A stretch of DNA of 64,000 nucleotides from Bacteroidaceae bacterium HV4-6-C5C (GTDB lineage: Bacteria; Bacteroidota; Bacteroidia; Bacteroidales; Bacteroidaceae): positions 62,001 through 126,000 of the forward strand of contig VOIU01000005.1 of assembly GCA_007896885.1 (NCBI GenBank), written 5' to 3'. Shown piece after piece: positions 34,019 through 41,985 of the stretch. Below the pieces are notes generated by a model. It was given only the letters and a program-made list of their open reading frames with translations, was not told the DNA's origin and made no database searches. How positions within the stretch are numbered: position 1 is the stretch's first letter; the number at the start of each line of letters is the position of its first letter. The translations under genes were made by a program, and so were the position numbers.

Positions 34019-34276
34019 TTACTTCATTTTATTTTGGATGGCATTGCAAATGTCACCTACGTTTTTCAGATGTACAATATCCCTAAATGTAAAACGTACA
34101 GCAAACATCTTCTCCATTTCGTGAACTAATATCATATTTGTTAGCGAATCCCACTCATCTATATCTTGAGCGGTTGTTTCACTATTAAGTTCAATATCTT
34201 CTTTCTTGAGCACTCTCCGAAAAATAGAGTTAAGTCCATCTAAAATTTCTTTTGTTTCCATGTTTTTTATATTCAA
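34019..34276 (-). CDS. Acyl/aminoacyl carrier protein (DltC-like)
   Basis: This 85-residue four-helix carrier protein has the phosphopantetheine attachment Ser in DEWDSLTNMILVHEME (the DSL motif, Ser about residue 44). The sequence AVRFTFRDIVHLKNVGDI gives helices 3-4. Its start overlaps the adenylation gene by 4 bp, so the two are coupled. The carrier is separate from fatty acid synthesis genes, implying a dedicated role in carrying the unit activated by the adenylation enzyme. A phosphopantetheinyl transferase must come from elsewhere. Confidence 0.88.
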   Translation of the reverse strand: MNIKNMETKEILDGLNSIFRRVLKKEDIELNSETTAQDIDEWDSLTNMILVHEMEKMFAVRFTFRDIVHLKNVGDICNAIQNKMK

Positions 34277-35766
34277 ATTAATTCATGTATTTTTCTTCTG
34301 TCTATTTTATTACTGGTATTCAGTGGAAAGTTTGCTATACCGTGTATATATTTAGGGACCATATATATGGGTAATTTGCTGCAGATATATTCATGCAAGG
34401 CTTTTTTGTTGAATTCAGTATCTTCAATAACCAGATGTAGCTCGCAGCCTCTGCCTTCGGGATATTTGGGAATCACAACTGCATTATGTTGATCATTGAA
34501 ATACTTTTTTACTACATACTCAATCTCGCTAAGCTCAATACGGAACCCTTGAACTTTTACCTGGTAGTCTTTACGTCCGCAATATATAATATCTCCTTCT
34601 TCATCTATCCGGCATAGATCCCCTGTTTTATAATATATATTTCCATCCAAGCCTTTTACTAAAGCGATTTCTGATTTTTCAGGCGCTTTCCAATATCCTT
34701 TCATCACTTGTTTTCCGCTTACCCATAATTCTCCAGCTTGTTCTGCATTGAATGGTACCGGTTTTCCCTCTTCATTCATCAGACATACCTTTATTCCGTA
34801 AAATGGTTTTCCAATGGCAATCATGCCATTATGATGCTTACATCCAGTCGGGGGAATAGTGTAAGCTGTGCAATAGATCGTACTTTCTGTGGGACCGTAT
34901 AAATTAATAAATGTTGCATTCGGAGCACATCTTCTGAAGTCAGATAGAAGTTTCGCATTTGAAGCCTCCGCTGTTACTATCAGGTATTTAAGATTGGGAA
35001 GATAGATTTCAGTAAAGTAAGGTAGCAACAATTGCAGCAGTGAAGGAGATATAGCTGCAAATGTCAGCTTATATCTTTCCATTATCTCTATTATATTTAA
35101 ATACTTGATACCTTCATGAGATACGGTATAAACGCATGCACCAAGGGTTAGTGGATATAAAAAAGACACAATAGATACGTCGAAAGTTAGTTCAAACATT
35201 TGTAGCATTCTATCTGTCTCATCGATTTCCCATCCCAAATGGTTATATGCTGTATAAAAAGCATTTAGATTTTGTCGCGAAATAGGTACTCCTTTGGGTT
35301 CTCCTGTGCTTCCCGAAGTAAAAATAATATAGGCATAGCCATTCTCATTTACTTCTGTTATATTATGAATATATTCTTTTTGCAGATCATTAGTGCATAT
35401 AGACTCAATGCATGAGGTGGTTTCGGGAAAAACTCTTTCTGAGCAATGCAAAATTATTTTTATTCCTGCTTGTCGGGTAATATTTTCGTTTCTCTCTTTA
35501 GGATAATCGGGATGTAGAATGACATAAGTTTTTCCGCACAAAAGTACTGCTAGTATGGAAGCATAAGTCTCTACTTTATTTTCAGCAACAATACCTATTA
35601 TTTTATCCTGATACCCGCTAATTAAAGTAGCTATGCCATATACTTTTAAGCTCAACTGCCTATAAGTGTAATATTTCCCTTCAATAAAAAATGCGTTATG
35701 TTCCGAATATACATCAAAGGCATTCCATATATATTCAAGCATACCCTTATTTTTTTGTTTTGTCAT
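34273..35766 (-). CDS. Amino acid/acyl adenylation enzyme (DltA-like)
   Basis: This 497-residue stand-alone AMP-forming ligase has all core motifs: A3 FTSGSTGEPKGVPIS (residues about 149-163), A5 NLYGPTESTIYC, A7 YKTGDLCRIDEEGDI, A8 GRKDYQVKVQGFRIELSEIE and the A10 Lys in SNKIDRRK (Lys 487). The size and lack of fused carrier or condensation domains match DltA. The residues preceding A5 (LIVTAEASNAKL) differ from the CGE context of D-alanine-specific DltA, so the substrate may not be D-alanine. It is the first gene of the A-C-B-D cluster; no clear promoter was found in the 334-bp gap upstream. Confidence 0.85.
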   Translation of the reverse strand: MTKQKNKGMLEYIWNAFDVYSEHNAFFIEGKYYTYRQLSLKVYGIATLISGYQDKIIGIVAENKVETYASILAVLLCGKTYVILHPDYPKERNENITRQAGIKIILHCSERVFPETTSCIESICTNDLQKEYIHNITEVNENGYAYIIFTSGSTGEPKGVPISRQNLNAFYTAYNHLGWEIDETDRMLQMFELTFDVSIVSFLYPLTLGACVYTVSHEGIKYLNIIEIMERYKLTFAAISPSLLQLLLPYFTEIYLPNLKYLIVTAEASNAKLLSDFRRCAPNATFINLYGPTESTIYCTAYTIPPTGCKHHNGMIAIGKPFYGIKVCLMNEEGKPVPFNAEQAGELWVSGKQVMKGYWKAPEKSEIALVKGLDGNIYYKTGDLCRIDEEGDIIYCGRKDYQVKVQGFRIELSEIEYVVKKYFNDQHNAVVIPKYPEGRGCELHLVIEDTEFNKKALHEYICSKLPIYMVPKYIHGIANFPLNTSNKIDRRKIHELI

Positions 35767-36100
35767 TTTCGTTTGCTCCTTTTATTTTGGGATATTCTAT
35801 TTTTTAAGTAGATGTAGCACAAACCAATCATCATGCTATTTCTGAGATAGAGTTCATGTTTTTATTGATATCACACTAAATGCATCAAATCCTAGAATAC
35901 TGCATTCAGAATTCAAAACATTTACATATTTATTCTATTATCTTTTATAAATTGGAGAGTAAGGGCTTTTTGCTTCCCATGTTTTAAGTGTGTAGGACTT
36001 ACGATTGCCCACATAGATTAATGAAGAAAGGAGATTTTAGAAAATCTTGTTTCGCGGAGAGTGAATAGACGTTTTTGTGAAATAGCAATATTGAAAGTCT
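35767..36100. other. Gene-free gap upstream of the dlt-like cluster
   Basis: These 334 bp are AT-rich and hold no gene I can support. A short dyad AGATTTT-AG-AAAATCT lies at 36032-36047. A near-match to a minus-strand -7 box occurs around 35885-35893 with one extra base. The dlt-like promoter should lie here, but I cannot place it. Confidence 0.5.
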
Positions 36101-36952
36101 TTAGCAAGAGCAATTAACAAACCATTGTATTACCTTTTCGCTGTAGGTCTTAGATATAGGAATGTCCGGTACTCTATCTACACCTAATTCCATATAAATG
36201 CCATCTTTTCTCCGCTGTATCACTTTTACTTGATCGAAGTTAACCATATAAGAACGGTGGCAGCGCTGCACATTTGTGTCGGTCAAACTCTCTTCGATGG
36301 CTTTCAAAGAATTACGTAACATGAATTTTGTTACAACACCTTTATTCAGATACCAAATCAGCACATAATTATCTGCAGACTCAATGTATAAAAGGTTTTC
36401 GCGCTTGACAGATAAACGAAGCTCGTTTTTTTCATCGTAAAAAGAATATACATTTTGCTGTGCGGCAGCTTCTGCACGATCTTCGGCTAATAATCTTAGC
36501 TGCTGTTCTTTCTCCCGATAAGAAAAATAGAGATGCAAAGCTGCATAAGGAAGTAGAAGTACCAAACTTGTGTTTATCACAGACTCTTTGAATGCTGCCA
36601 GATATTCTCGCTTTGGATTTAGTATGACTGTATAAATCGTATAGAACATAGCCATAAAGAAAATCTCCAAGAGTATCCAAATGGCGTATGACGTGTAAGG
36701 TATACGGCGCTTTTTGCCATAGTAATACATAATAATACGGCTGATGACTACGACCAATACACCGGTCAAAATAATGAGACTGGAAAACAGGAAAAACTTG
36801 AACTCGGATACATTATACCAACTCTCCGAACTGAAAGGCTTGTACAAGTTGATAAAAACCAATGCAAAAGCAGCAGTCAGTAATATTAATCGGATTATGT
36901 TATCCTTGGTATAAATATAGACCGGTATGTTGTTGTTTGATCTTGTTTCCAT
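36101..36952 (-). CDS. Membrane-bound LytTR transcriptional regulator
   Basis: The 283-residue protein has four N-terminal TM helices (about residues 17-145: LILLTAAFALVFINLYKPF, FFLFSSLIILTGVLVVVISRI, YAIWILLEIFFMAMFYTIY, LVLLLPYAALHLYFSY). A short coiled stretch is followed by a LytTR DNA-binding domain (NLLYIESADNYVLIWY...VQRCHRSYMVNFDQVKVIQRRKDGIYMELG). It lacks a receiver domain, so it is a membrane-anchored one-component regulator rather than a phosphorylated response regulator. It is divergent from the alpha/beta hydrolase gene, and the intergenic region has repeats spaced 20-21 bp apart, as expected for LytTR sites. Confidence 0.88.
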   Translation of the reverse strand: METRSNNNIPVYIYTKDNIIRLILLTAAFALVFINLYKPFSSESWYNVSEFKFFLFSSLIILTGVLVVVISRIIMYYYGKKRRIPYTSYAIWILLEIFFMAMFYTIYTVILNPKREYLAAFKESVINTSLVLLLPYAALHLYFSYREKEQQLRLLAEDRAEAAAQQNVYSFYDEKNELRLSVKRENLLYIESADNYVLIWYLNKGVVTKFMLRNSLKAIEESLTDTNVQRCHRSYMVNFDQVKVIQRRKDGIYMELGVDRVPDIPISKTYSEKVIQWFVNCSC

Positions 36953-36973
36953 GAATCATCTTGTTTCCGATGG

Positions 36974-36981
36974 CAAAAGTA
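36974..36981 (-). promoter_or_regulatory. LytTR gene -7 promoter box
   Basis: It reads TACTTTTG on the minus strand, 21 bp before the start codon. Confidence 0.6.
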
Positions 36982-36999
36982 GGGAAAATCCCGTTTGCT

Positions 37000-37068
37000 T
37001 TTACCCCGAATAGGAGTTTTCTGCCCCTTATTAAGGCTTTTTGTCCCAGTTTGGACTACATAAACCCA
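37000..37068. promoter_or_regulatory. Phased direct repeats, candidate LytTR sites
   Basis: T-rich stretches each ending in CCC(C) recur at 37004, 37024, 37045 and 37065, a spacing of 20-21 bp. They lie between the divergent LytTR and hydrolase genes. Confidence 0.45.
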
Positions 37069-37125
37069 TTTTTTTGTAAAACAGGATAAAGTGTTGTTTG
37101 TTTGCATCGTAAAATAGAAACAAGA

Positions 37126-38271
37126 ATGGAAGTATCAACTCGTACACATTATTTAAATCAATTGTTCTCTTATGAGCGAAAAACGGAAATAGCAGATAGT
37201 AAGCTCGAGATTATTCCATTCCGTTTTGTTCAGACAATCGGGGCCCTTGAAATAGAGAGCTTCCAAGAAGAATTATCCGAGGCAGACTTTTTTCCGGTAT
37301 CAGATAATCTTATTCTAGAGAATAAGTCCTTTACTTATATGGTTTTTAATCCGCTGGGAAGAGTTAAGTCTGATCAAGCTATAATATTATTACATGGGTT
37401 GAATGAACGTACTTGGGAAAAGTATCTTACTTGGGCCGAATATTTAGTGATTACAACAGGGAAACCCGTCATCCTTTTTCCGATAGCTTTTCATATGAAT
37501 CGTAGCCCACGTTCGTGGAGTGATCCACGGGAGGCTTCATCTTGGGTGATACAGAGAAAGCTGGAAGTTCTCGACTTGTGCAATTCTACGTTTGCTAACG
37601 TGGCCTTGAGTTGCCGTATATCGAAGAATCCATTGCGATTTTATGCTTCTGGGAGAGAGTCAGTGTATAATCTTTGGCAGTTGGTGCATGATATCAAAAG
37701 TGGAGTGCATCCTTTGTTTAAGGAAGATACAAGCATCAATTTGTTTGCTTATTCCATAGGAGCATTTTTGTCGCAAGTTTTATTGCTTGCCAATCCTGGT
37801 AATTTGTTTACCGACTCTCGGCTTTTTATGTTTTGCGGCGGGTCAATATTTAGTGAAATGGATGGGAGGGCACGTGATATTATGGATAAGGAAGCTTTTG
37901 AACGGATGGAGTATTACTTCACGCACAGTTTTATCGAGCGAACCTCCATACCCGAAACATTTAAAAATGATTTTCTAGAGCATGCTTTTAAGGCGATGAT
38001 TCGTCCTGATATCTTAAAGCTATTTCGTGAAAACTTTTTTGAAAAGGCTTCTGATCGCATTAGGGCAGTTTCATTAAAGCAAGATACTGTAATCCCTACC
38101 ACAGGAGTTTCCTTGGCGTTGGGAAGAGCTGCGTGCAAAATTCTCAAAGAAATTGATTTTCCTTTCTCTTATTCTCATCAGGTACCTTTTCCTATGCGAG
38201 GAAAGGTTAATCCGGTGGAAGTAAACCAGGCTTTTGCTTCTGTCTTTAATCAAGCAGCTTCATTTTTATAA
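37126..38271 (+). CDS. Alpha/beta hydrolase-like protein of unknown function
   Basis: This 381-residue cytoplasmic protein (no signal peptide) has an alpha/beta hydrolase core: AIILLHGLNERTW (oxyanion strand), a nucleophile elbow NLFAYSIGAFLS in which Ala replaces the first Gly of GxSxG, and a late His in SYSHQVPFP. I believe it belongs to a Bacteroidetes-restricted domain family (DUF6051-like), with low certainty. The frame is open to a TTG at 37102, but ATG 37126 (MEVSTRTHYL) is preferred. It diverges from the LytTR regulator, which may control it. Substrate unknown. Confidence 0.65.
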   Translation: MEVSTRTHYLNQLFSYERKTEIADSKLEIIPFRFVQTIGALEIESFQEELSEADFFPVSDNLILENKSFTYMVFNPLGRVKSDQAIILLHGLNERTWEKYLTWAEYLVITTGKPVILFPIAFHMNRSPRSWSDPREASSWVIQRKLEVLDLCNSTFANVALSCRISKNPLRFYASGRESVYNLWQLVHDIKSGVHPLFKEDTSINLFAYSIGAFLSQVLLLANPGNLFTDSRLFMFCGGSIFSEMDGRARDIMDKEAFERMEYYFTHSFIERTSIPETFKNDFLEHAFKAMIRPDILKLFRENFFEKASDRIRAVSLKQDTVIPTTGVSLALGRAACKILKEIDFPFSYSHQVPFPMRGKVNPVEVNQAFASVFNQAASFL

Positions 38272-38311
38272 GACAGAAACGCTTGTATTAAAAAATGATT
38301 TAAGTGTTTTA

Positions 38312-39820
38312 TTAAGCATGTAGTTCGAGGATAAAGCGGCTTCCCTTATTATAGCTCGTGTCTAATGTTAATGATCCGTTTAGCTTTCCGGCAATTAATG
38401 CGCAAATAGGTAATCCCAAGCCATCTCCTTTGGTAAGGTCGCGTACTTCTGTAAAAGGTTTGAATAGATTTTGTTGGGCTTCCGCCGGTATACCACAGCC
38501 GGTGTCTGTCACGACTATTTGGTGGGTGTGTGCACCGCGCTTTTTGAAATCGAGCCATATTTTACCACCTTCGGGAGTGTATTCTGCTGCATTACTTAGT
38601 AAATGAAGAAGGATACGTTCCAATTGCTCGGGGTTCGTTTTTACGCTTAGTTTGGGTGCATTAATTATAGGCGTAACATCTGCTTTTAGTCTATCTTTTA
38701 CTTTCTCCATTACCTTTTCGCAAAAACTGCTGATATTGATTTCTTTCATCTCATAGATATCAGATAGAGAATTTTCTAAAGAAGAAAGCTCCTGTATGTT
38801 TTCGGCGAATTTATGGAGAGCTTTTACCGCAGGTTGTGTCGGATCCAACAAGTCGAGGGTTGGTTCCATTTGTGCAGATATGTTTTGTATGAACTTGGTT
38901 TTCAGTTCACTATGCTCGTTGATAGTGCTTATAGTCTTGCTTTGCTTTCGGGTGAGTAGAATATATCGGAATAAAATAGCACCTCCTACGACCAATGCAG
39001 CAATTAGAATTGCTATCACAACGCATAATCCGATTATAGAATATTTCTTGATAGCGAGAGAATGTTCCTTTTCGGTTATGGTCTGTTGGCTTTCATCAAA
39101 CTTTTTCTTCAGTACACTCAGCTCATCTTTTGCGGTTAGCGCTTTGGCTGAATCGGTCCACTTAATATATTCTTCATATGTGCGGGCTACAAGTCCGGCA
39201 TTGTTTGCTTTTCGAGCTATTGTGATTAAATGTTTATAACATTCGCTTACTTTGTCATAGTTCTTCTGCTCTTTATATTTTCCGATGAGCTTTTTAAAGC
39301 TTGCGTCCCCTTGCTCGTACATCCCGAAAGTGTAGTAATAGTTTGCTTGGGTGTACAGTAAGTCTTCGCTGACAGAATTATTTTGAGCAGAGGCAGCCAA
39401 TACTTCAAGTTTGTTTAAATAATCTTTGGCCTGGGCGCCGCGTTTCAATGCAATGTACATCTCCATCCGCTCTTTGTTGATGGAGTAGTGAAGAGCCGGT
39501 AAAGGGTGACCGGATTTTTGCTCCGCTGTACCTACAAATTGTTCCATGCCACGACACAAATCAAAAGCTTCTTTATAAAGACTTTCTTTATGATATAATG
39601 CTGCTGCCTGTGTCCCGCAATCTATCGCTTTATTATAATTCCCTTGCCCTGAAAATAGGCTGTAAGCTTGAATAAAAAGATAGCGTGCTTTGGTATACTC
39701 TTTTTGGTTCAGGCTCGTCTGAGCCTGATGTTGCAAATCCTCTGCACTATTGGTGTTTTGTGCATTGAGGGCCATGAAGAAACATGCAAAGAGAGAAAGA
39801 ACGAGGACAAATTGCTTCAT
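38312..39820 (-). CDS. TPR sensor protein with histidine-kinase ATPase domain lacking the phospho-acceptor His
   Basis: This 502-residue protein has a signal peptide (LFACFFMALNA with Gln next), periplasmic TPR-like helices (about residues 25-235), one TM (YSIIGLCVVIAILIAALVVGG, about 262-285) and a cytoplasmic kinase-like part. The dimerisation helix reads FIQNISAQMEPTL where active kinases have a SHELRTPL-type H-box, so the His is replaced by Ala. The ATP-binding domain is complete: LLHLLSNAAEYTPEGG (N box), VTDTGCGIP (G1) and KGDGLGLPIC (G2). No response regulator is adjacent. It could act through partner kinases or as an ATP-dependent conformational sensor. A -7 box lies at 39847-39854. 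Confidence 0.8.
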   Translation of the reverse strand: MKQFVLVLSLFACFFMALNAQNTNSAEDLQHQAQTSLNQKEYTKARYLFIQAYSLFSGQGNYNKAIDCGTQAAALYHKESLYKEAFDLCRGMEQFVGTAEQKSGHPLPALHYSINKERMEMYIALKRGAQAKDYLNKLEVLAASAQNNSVSEDLLYTQANYYYTFGMYEQGDASFKKLIGKYKEQKNYDKVSECYKHLITIARKANNAGLVARTYEEYIKWTDSAKALTAKDELSVLKKKFDESQQTITEKEHSLAIKKYSIIGLCVVIAILIAALVVGGAILFRYILLTRKQSKTISTINEHSELKTKFIQNISAQMEPTLDLLDPTQPAVKALHKFAENIQELSSLENSLSDIYEMKEINISSFCEKVMEKVKDRLKADVTPIINAPKLSVKTNPEQLERILLHLLSNAAEYTPEGGKIWLDFKKRGAHTHQIVVTDTGCGIPAEAQQNLFKPFTEVRDLTKGDGLGLPICALIAGKLNGSLTLDTSYNKGSRFILELHA

Positions 39821-39846
39821 AGGATAATGATTTATTAATCTTTGTA

Positions 39847-39854
39847 CAAAAGTA
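39847..39854 (-). promoter_or_regulatory. Sensor gene -7 promoter box
   Basis: It reads TACTTTTG on the minus strand, 26 bp before the start. Confidence 0.6.
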
Positions 39855-39865
39855 AAAATAATCTT

Positions 39866-41539
39866 TTAGTATTTGAAGCTGCTTCCTCCTAAAAATTCCC
39901 GTAATAGCGAAGTAAAAGGTATTTCCTTATCTTGCACCGGAGTGAAATACTTGATGAATTTCAGGAGACGATAGGCTTCAGCATACTCGGGGCAATTTCG
40001 TGGTACGCTATTCAATATAGGTTCGGCATGCGATCTCAAAACGGCAAACTCAAATAGTAGTGCGGAGTTGAACATGACATCGGCGTTTTCTTGAAAAGGG
40101 AATATCCATTTATCTTCACCAGTGCGCACGCTGTTCCACCTTGATATCGTTTCTTGTGCAGAGTATCCTCTATAATTGTAATCACGAATAATGCGACGCA
40201 ACAGACGGTTATCGGTCGTTGGTATCCAGTTGTGGTTATCCAAAGAGATGGTTGTTAGAGCTGAGACATAGATTTTATACTTGCTTTCATCCGGTATTTG
40301 TGGTGTTAATTCCGGGTTTAATCCGTGAATACCCTCCATTATCAGCACCATGTGATCATCAATTCGTATTTTGTCTCCACGGTATTCTTTTTTTCCTGTG
40401 GTGAAGTTGAAGCGGGGTAACTCGACTTCTTCACCGTGGAGTAGGGCTTGCAAATGATTGTTAAATAATTCAAGGTCGAGTGCATGGAGCGATTCATAGT
40501 CATAATTTCCGTTTTCATCTTTCGGTGTCTGCTCCCTTTCTACGAAATAGTTGTCTAATGATATCGGATAGGGGTATAATCCATTCGTCATTAACTGTAC
40601 GGAAAGTCGTTTGCTAAATGTTGTTTTTCCTGACGAAGAAGGACCGGAGATTAAAACAAGCTTAACTCTGTTCCCATTTTTCCCTCTATTATAAATATCA
40701 TCTGCAATTTGCGCAATCTTTTTTTCTTGTAATGCTTCAGCTATGTTAATGAGATCGGTCGCATGGCCTTTTTGGCACGCAAGATTAAAGTCGCCCACAT
40801 TGCTTAGCCCCATGATGTGATTCCAGCGTAAATGTTCTTTAAAGACATCCAACATCTTCTCTTGTTTTACGACATCTTCCAGCTCATTAGGGTTCCCTTT
40901 ACTTGGAATGCGCAACAGTAAGCCATCGTAGTACTTCACAATATCAAAGAGCTTGATAAATCCGGTGCTTGGGAGCAAACTACCATAGTAATAATCTACT
41001 GTCTCGCCCAGCGTATAATAATAGGTGTATATGGAGTCGGATGTCTCCAATAATTTCACTTTGTCATCCATCCCCCTCTCTCTGAATATCTTTACAGCAT
41101 CTGTTGTGTGGCATTCGGTACGATGGAAAAATATATTTTCGTCAATGATTTCCTGCATTCTGGTCTTTATGGCTGAAACATCATCCGAAGTTAAGGAGCG
41201 TCCAATTTCCAAGCTACAGAAATATCCTTTTGAAACAGGGTGTTCTACGTAAAGCTTGCCTTGTGGAAAAAGCTCGCTCGTTGCTTTATACAGCACAAAG
41301 CAAAGACTGCGAACATAGGTTCGCATTCCTGAGGAATCACGGACATCGAGAAATTCTATATCTTTATTATTGTACACACGAAAATTTAATCCTTCCGAGC
41401 GATTGTTGACCTTGGCACTGACTACTTGATATGGAAAATCGAGTTGAAAACCACGAAATATTTCAAGAATAGAACTTCCTATAGGGAATTCACGGTAAGT
41501 GTTGTTGTTCTTACATAAAACCTGAATCATACCTCTCAT
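39866..41539 (-). CDS. Uridine kinase-like nucleoside kinase with TGS and ThrRS-like domains
   Basis: This 557-residue protein has an N-terminal TGS domain (residues about 4-65), a threonyl-tRNA-synthetase-like second domain (about 70-220, with YVEHPVSKGYFCSLE and an HRTECHTTDA segment), and a C-terminal P-loop kinase of the uridine kinase/phosphoribulokinase family. The kinase shows LISGPSSSGKTTFSKRLS, SLDNYFVEREQTP, and MEGIHGLNPELTP. It probably phosphorylates a nucleoside such as uridine or cytidine; the N-terminal domains may sense a ligand or RNA. This architecture is known in several bacteria but its function there is poorly defined. Starts at 41539 or 41530 (MIQVLCKNNN) are both possible. 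Confidence 0.82.
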   Translation of the reverse strand: MRGMIQVLCKNNNTYREFPIGSSILEIFRGFQLDFPYQVVSAKVNNRSEGLNFRVYNNKDIEFLDVRDSSGMRTYVRSLCFVLYKATSELFPQGKLYVEHPVSKGYFCSLEIGRSLTSDDVSAIKTRMQEIIDENIFFHRTECHTTDAVKIFRERGMDDKVKLLETSDSIYTYYYTLGETVDYYYGSLLPSTGFIKLFDIVKYYDGLLLRIPSKGNPNELEDVVKQEKMLDVFKEHLRWNHIMGLSNVGDFNLACQKGHATDLINIAEALQEKKIAQIADDIYNRGKNGNRVKLVLISGPSSSGKTTFSKRLSVQLMTNGLYPYPISLDNYFVEREQTPKDENGNYDYESLHALDLELFNNHLQALLHGEEVELPRFNFTTGKKEYRGDKIRIDDHMVLIMEGIHGLNPELTPQIPDESKYKIYVSALTTISLDNHNWIPTTDNRLLRRIIRDYNYRGYSAQETISRWNSVRTGEDKWIFPFQENADVMFNSALLFEFAVLRSHAEPILNSVPRNCPEYAEAYRLLKFIKYFTPVQDKEIPFTSLLREFLGGSSFKY

Positions 41540-41845
41540 AATGTCTTTATTTAAGTGTTTAGCACCTTAAATATAAGACTTCATTACGTATATGGCAAAA
41601 GAAGAACAGAATTATTTTGCATTTATAATTCAATCTATCTATTTTTTTTGTTTTGGCATAAAGATGCTTTGTATAAGGGGTTTCATACTTGTTTTGAAAA
41701 TAGTATATATTGAAAAACGAATTAAATTTATTGTTTTACGATAAATATAATCCTTTTTTCTTTGTTTATATGAAAAAACTCTCTTTATTTGCATATCGAA
41801 AAACGATATATATTTATTGAATTACAAAAGAAAAGGTTGGATATT
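41540..41845. other. AT-rich gene-free gap
   Basis: These 306 bp are strongly AT-rich and hold no gene. A hairpin ATATCG-AAAAA-CGATAT (41793-41809) lies 37 bp before the small ORF at 41846, and TTTATTTG (41784-41791) is one mismatch from the -7 consensus for it. Confidence 0.5.
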
Positions 41846-41935
41846 ATGAAAAAAGCATTTATGAGTATTAGTCTTTTAGTCATCTCTATTTCGGTGTTGA
41901 TGACAATAATTTGCGGCACTGTGATTGCTGCATAA
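41846..41935 (+). CDS. Small hydrophobic peptide, 29 residues
   Basis: An ATG frame encodes 29 residues: a short basic start (MKKAFMS), a hydrophobic helix of about 20 residues rich in Ile/Ser/Leu/Val, a single Cys, and an Ala-Ala end. An AG-rich stretch (AAAAGAAAAGG) ends 8 bp before the ATG. It could be a single-pass membrane peptide or a bare signal-like peptide. It lies 50 bp upstream of a CPBP membrane protease gene that has its own -7 box, so it may be a separate short transcript. I do not recognise it. Confidence 0.4.
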   Translation: MKKAFMSISLLVISISVLMTIICGTVIAA

Positions 41936-41956
41936 GATTGTAAGCTGGAAAAATTG

Positions 41957-41964
41957 TATCTTTG
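41957..41964 (+). promoter_or_regulatory. CPBP protease -7 promoter box
   Basis: TATCTTTG lies 22 bp before ATG 41986 and overlaps the start of the longer frame, which is therefore rejected. Confidence 0.65.
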
Positions 41965-41985
41965 TGTAATATTTCACTCAAGTTT

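Noticed and set aside
31541..35766. Nonribosomal peptide synthesis cluster
   Set aside because: The adenylation enzyme stands alone with one carrier protein; no condensation or thioesterase domain is present, and the MBOAT partner points to surface acylation.
38796..39239. 147-codon plus-strand open frame
   Set aside because: Antisense to the kinase-like sensor gene; hydrophobicity mirrors the TM segment of the real gene.
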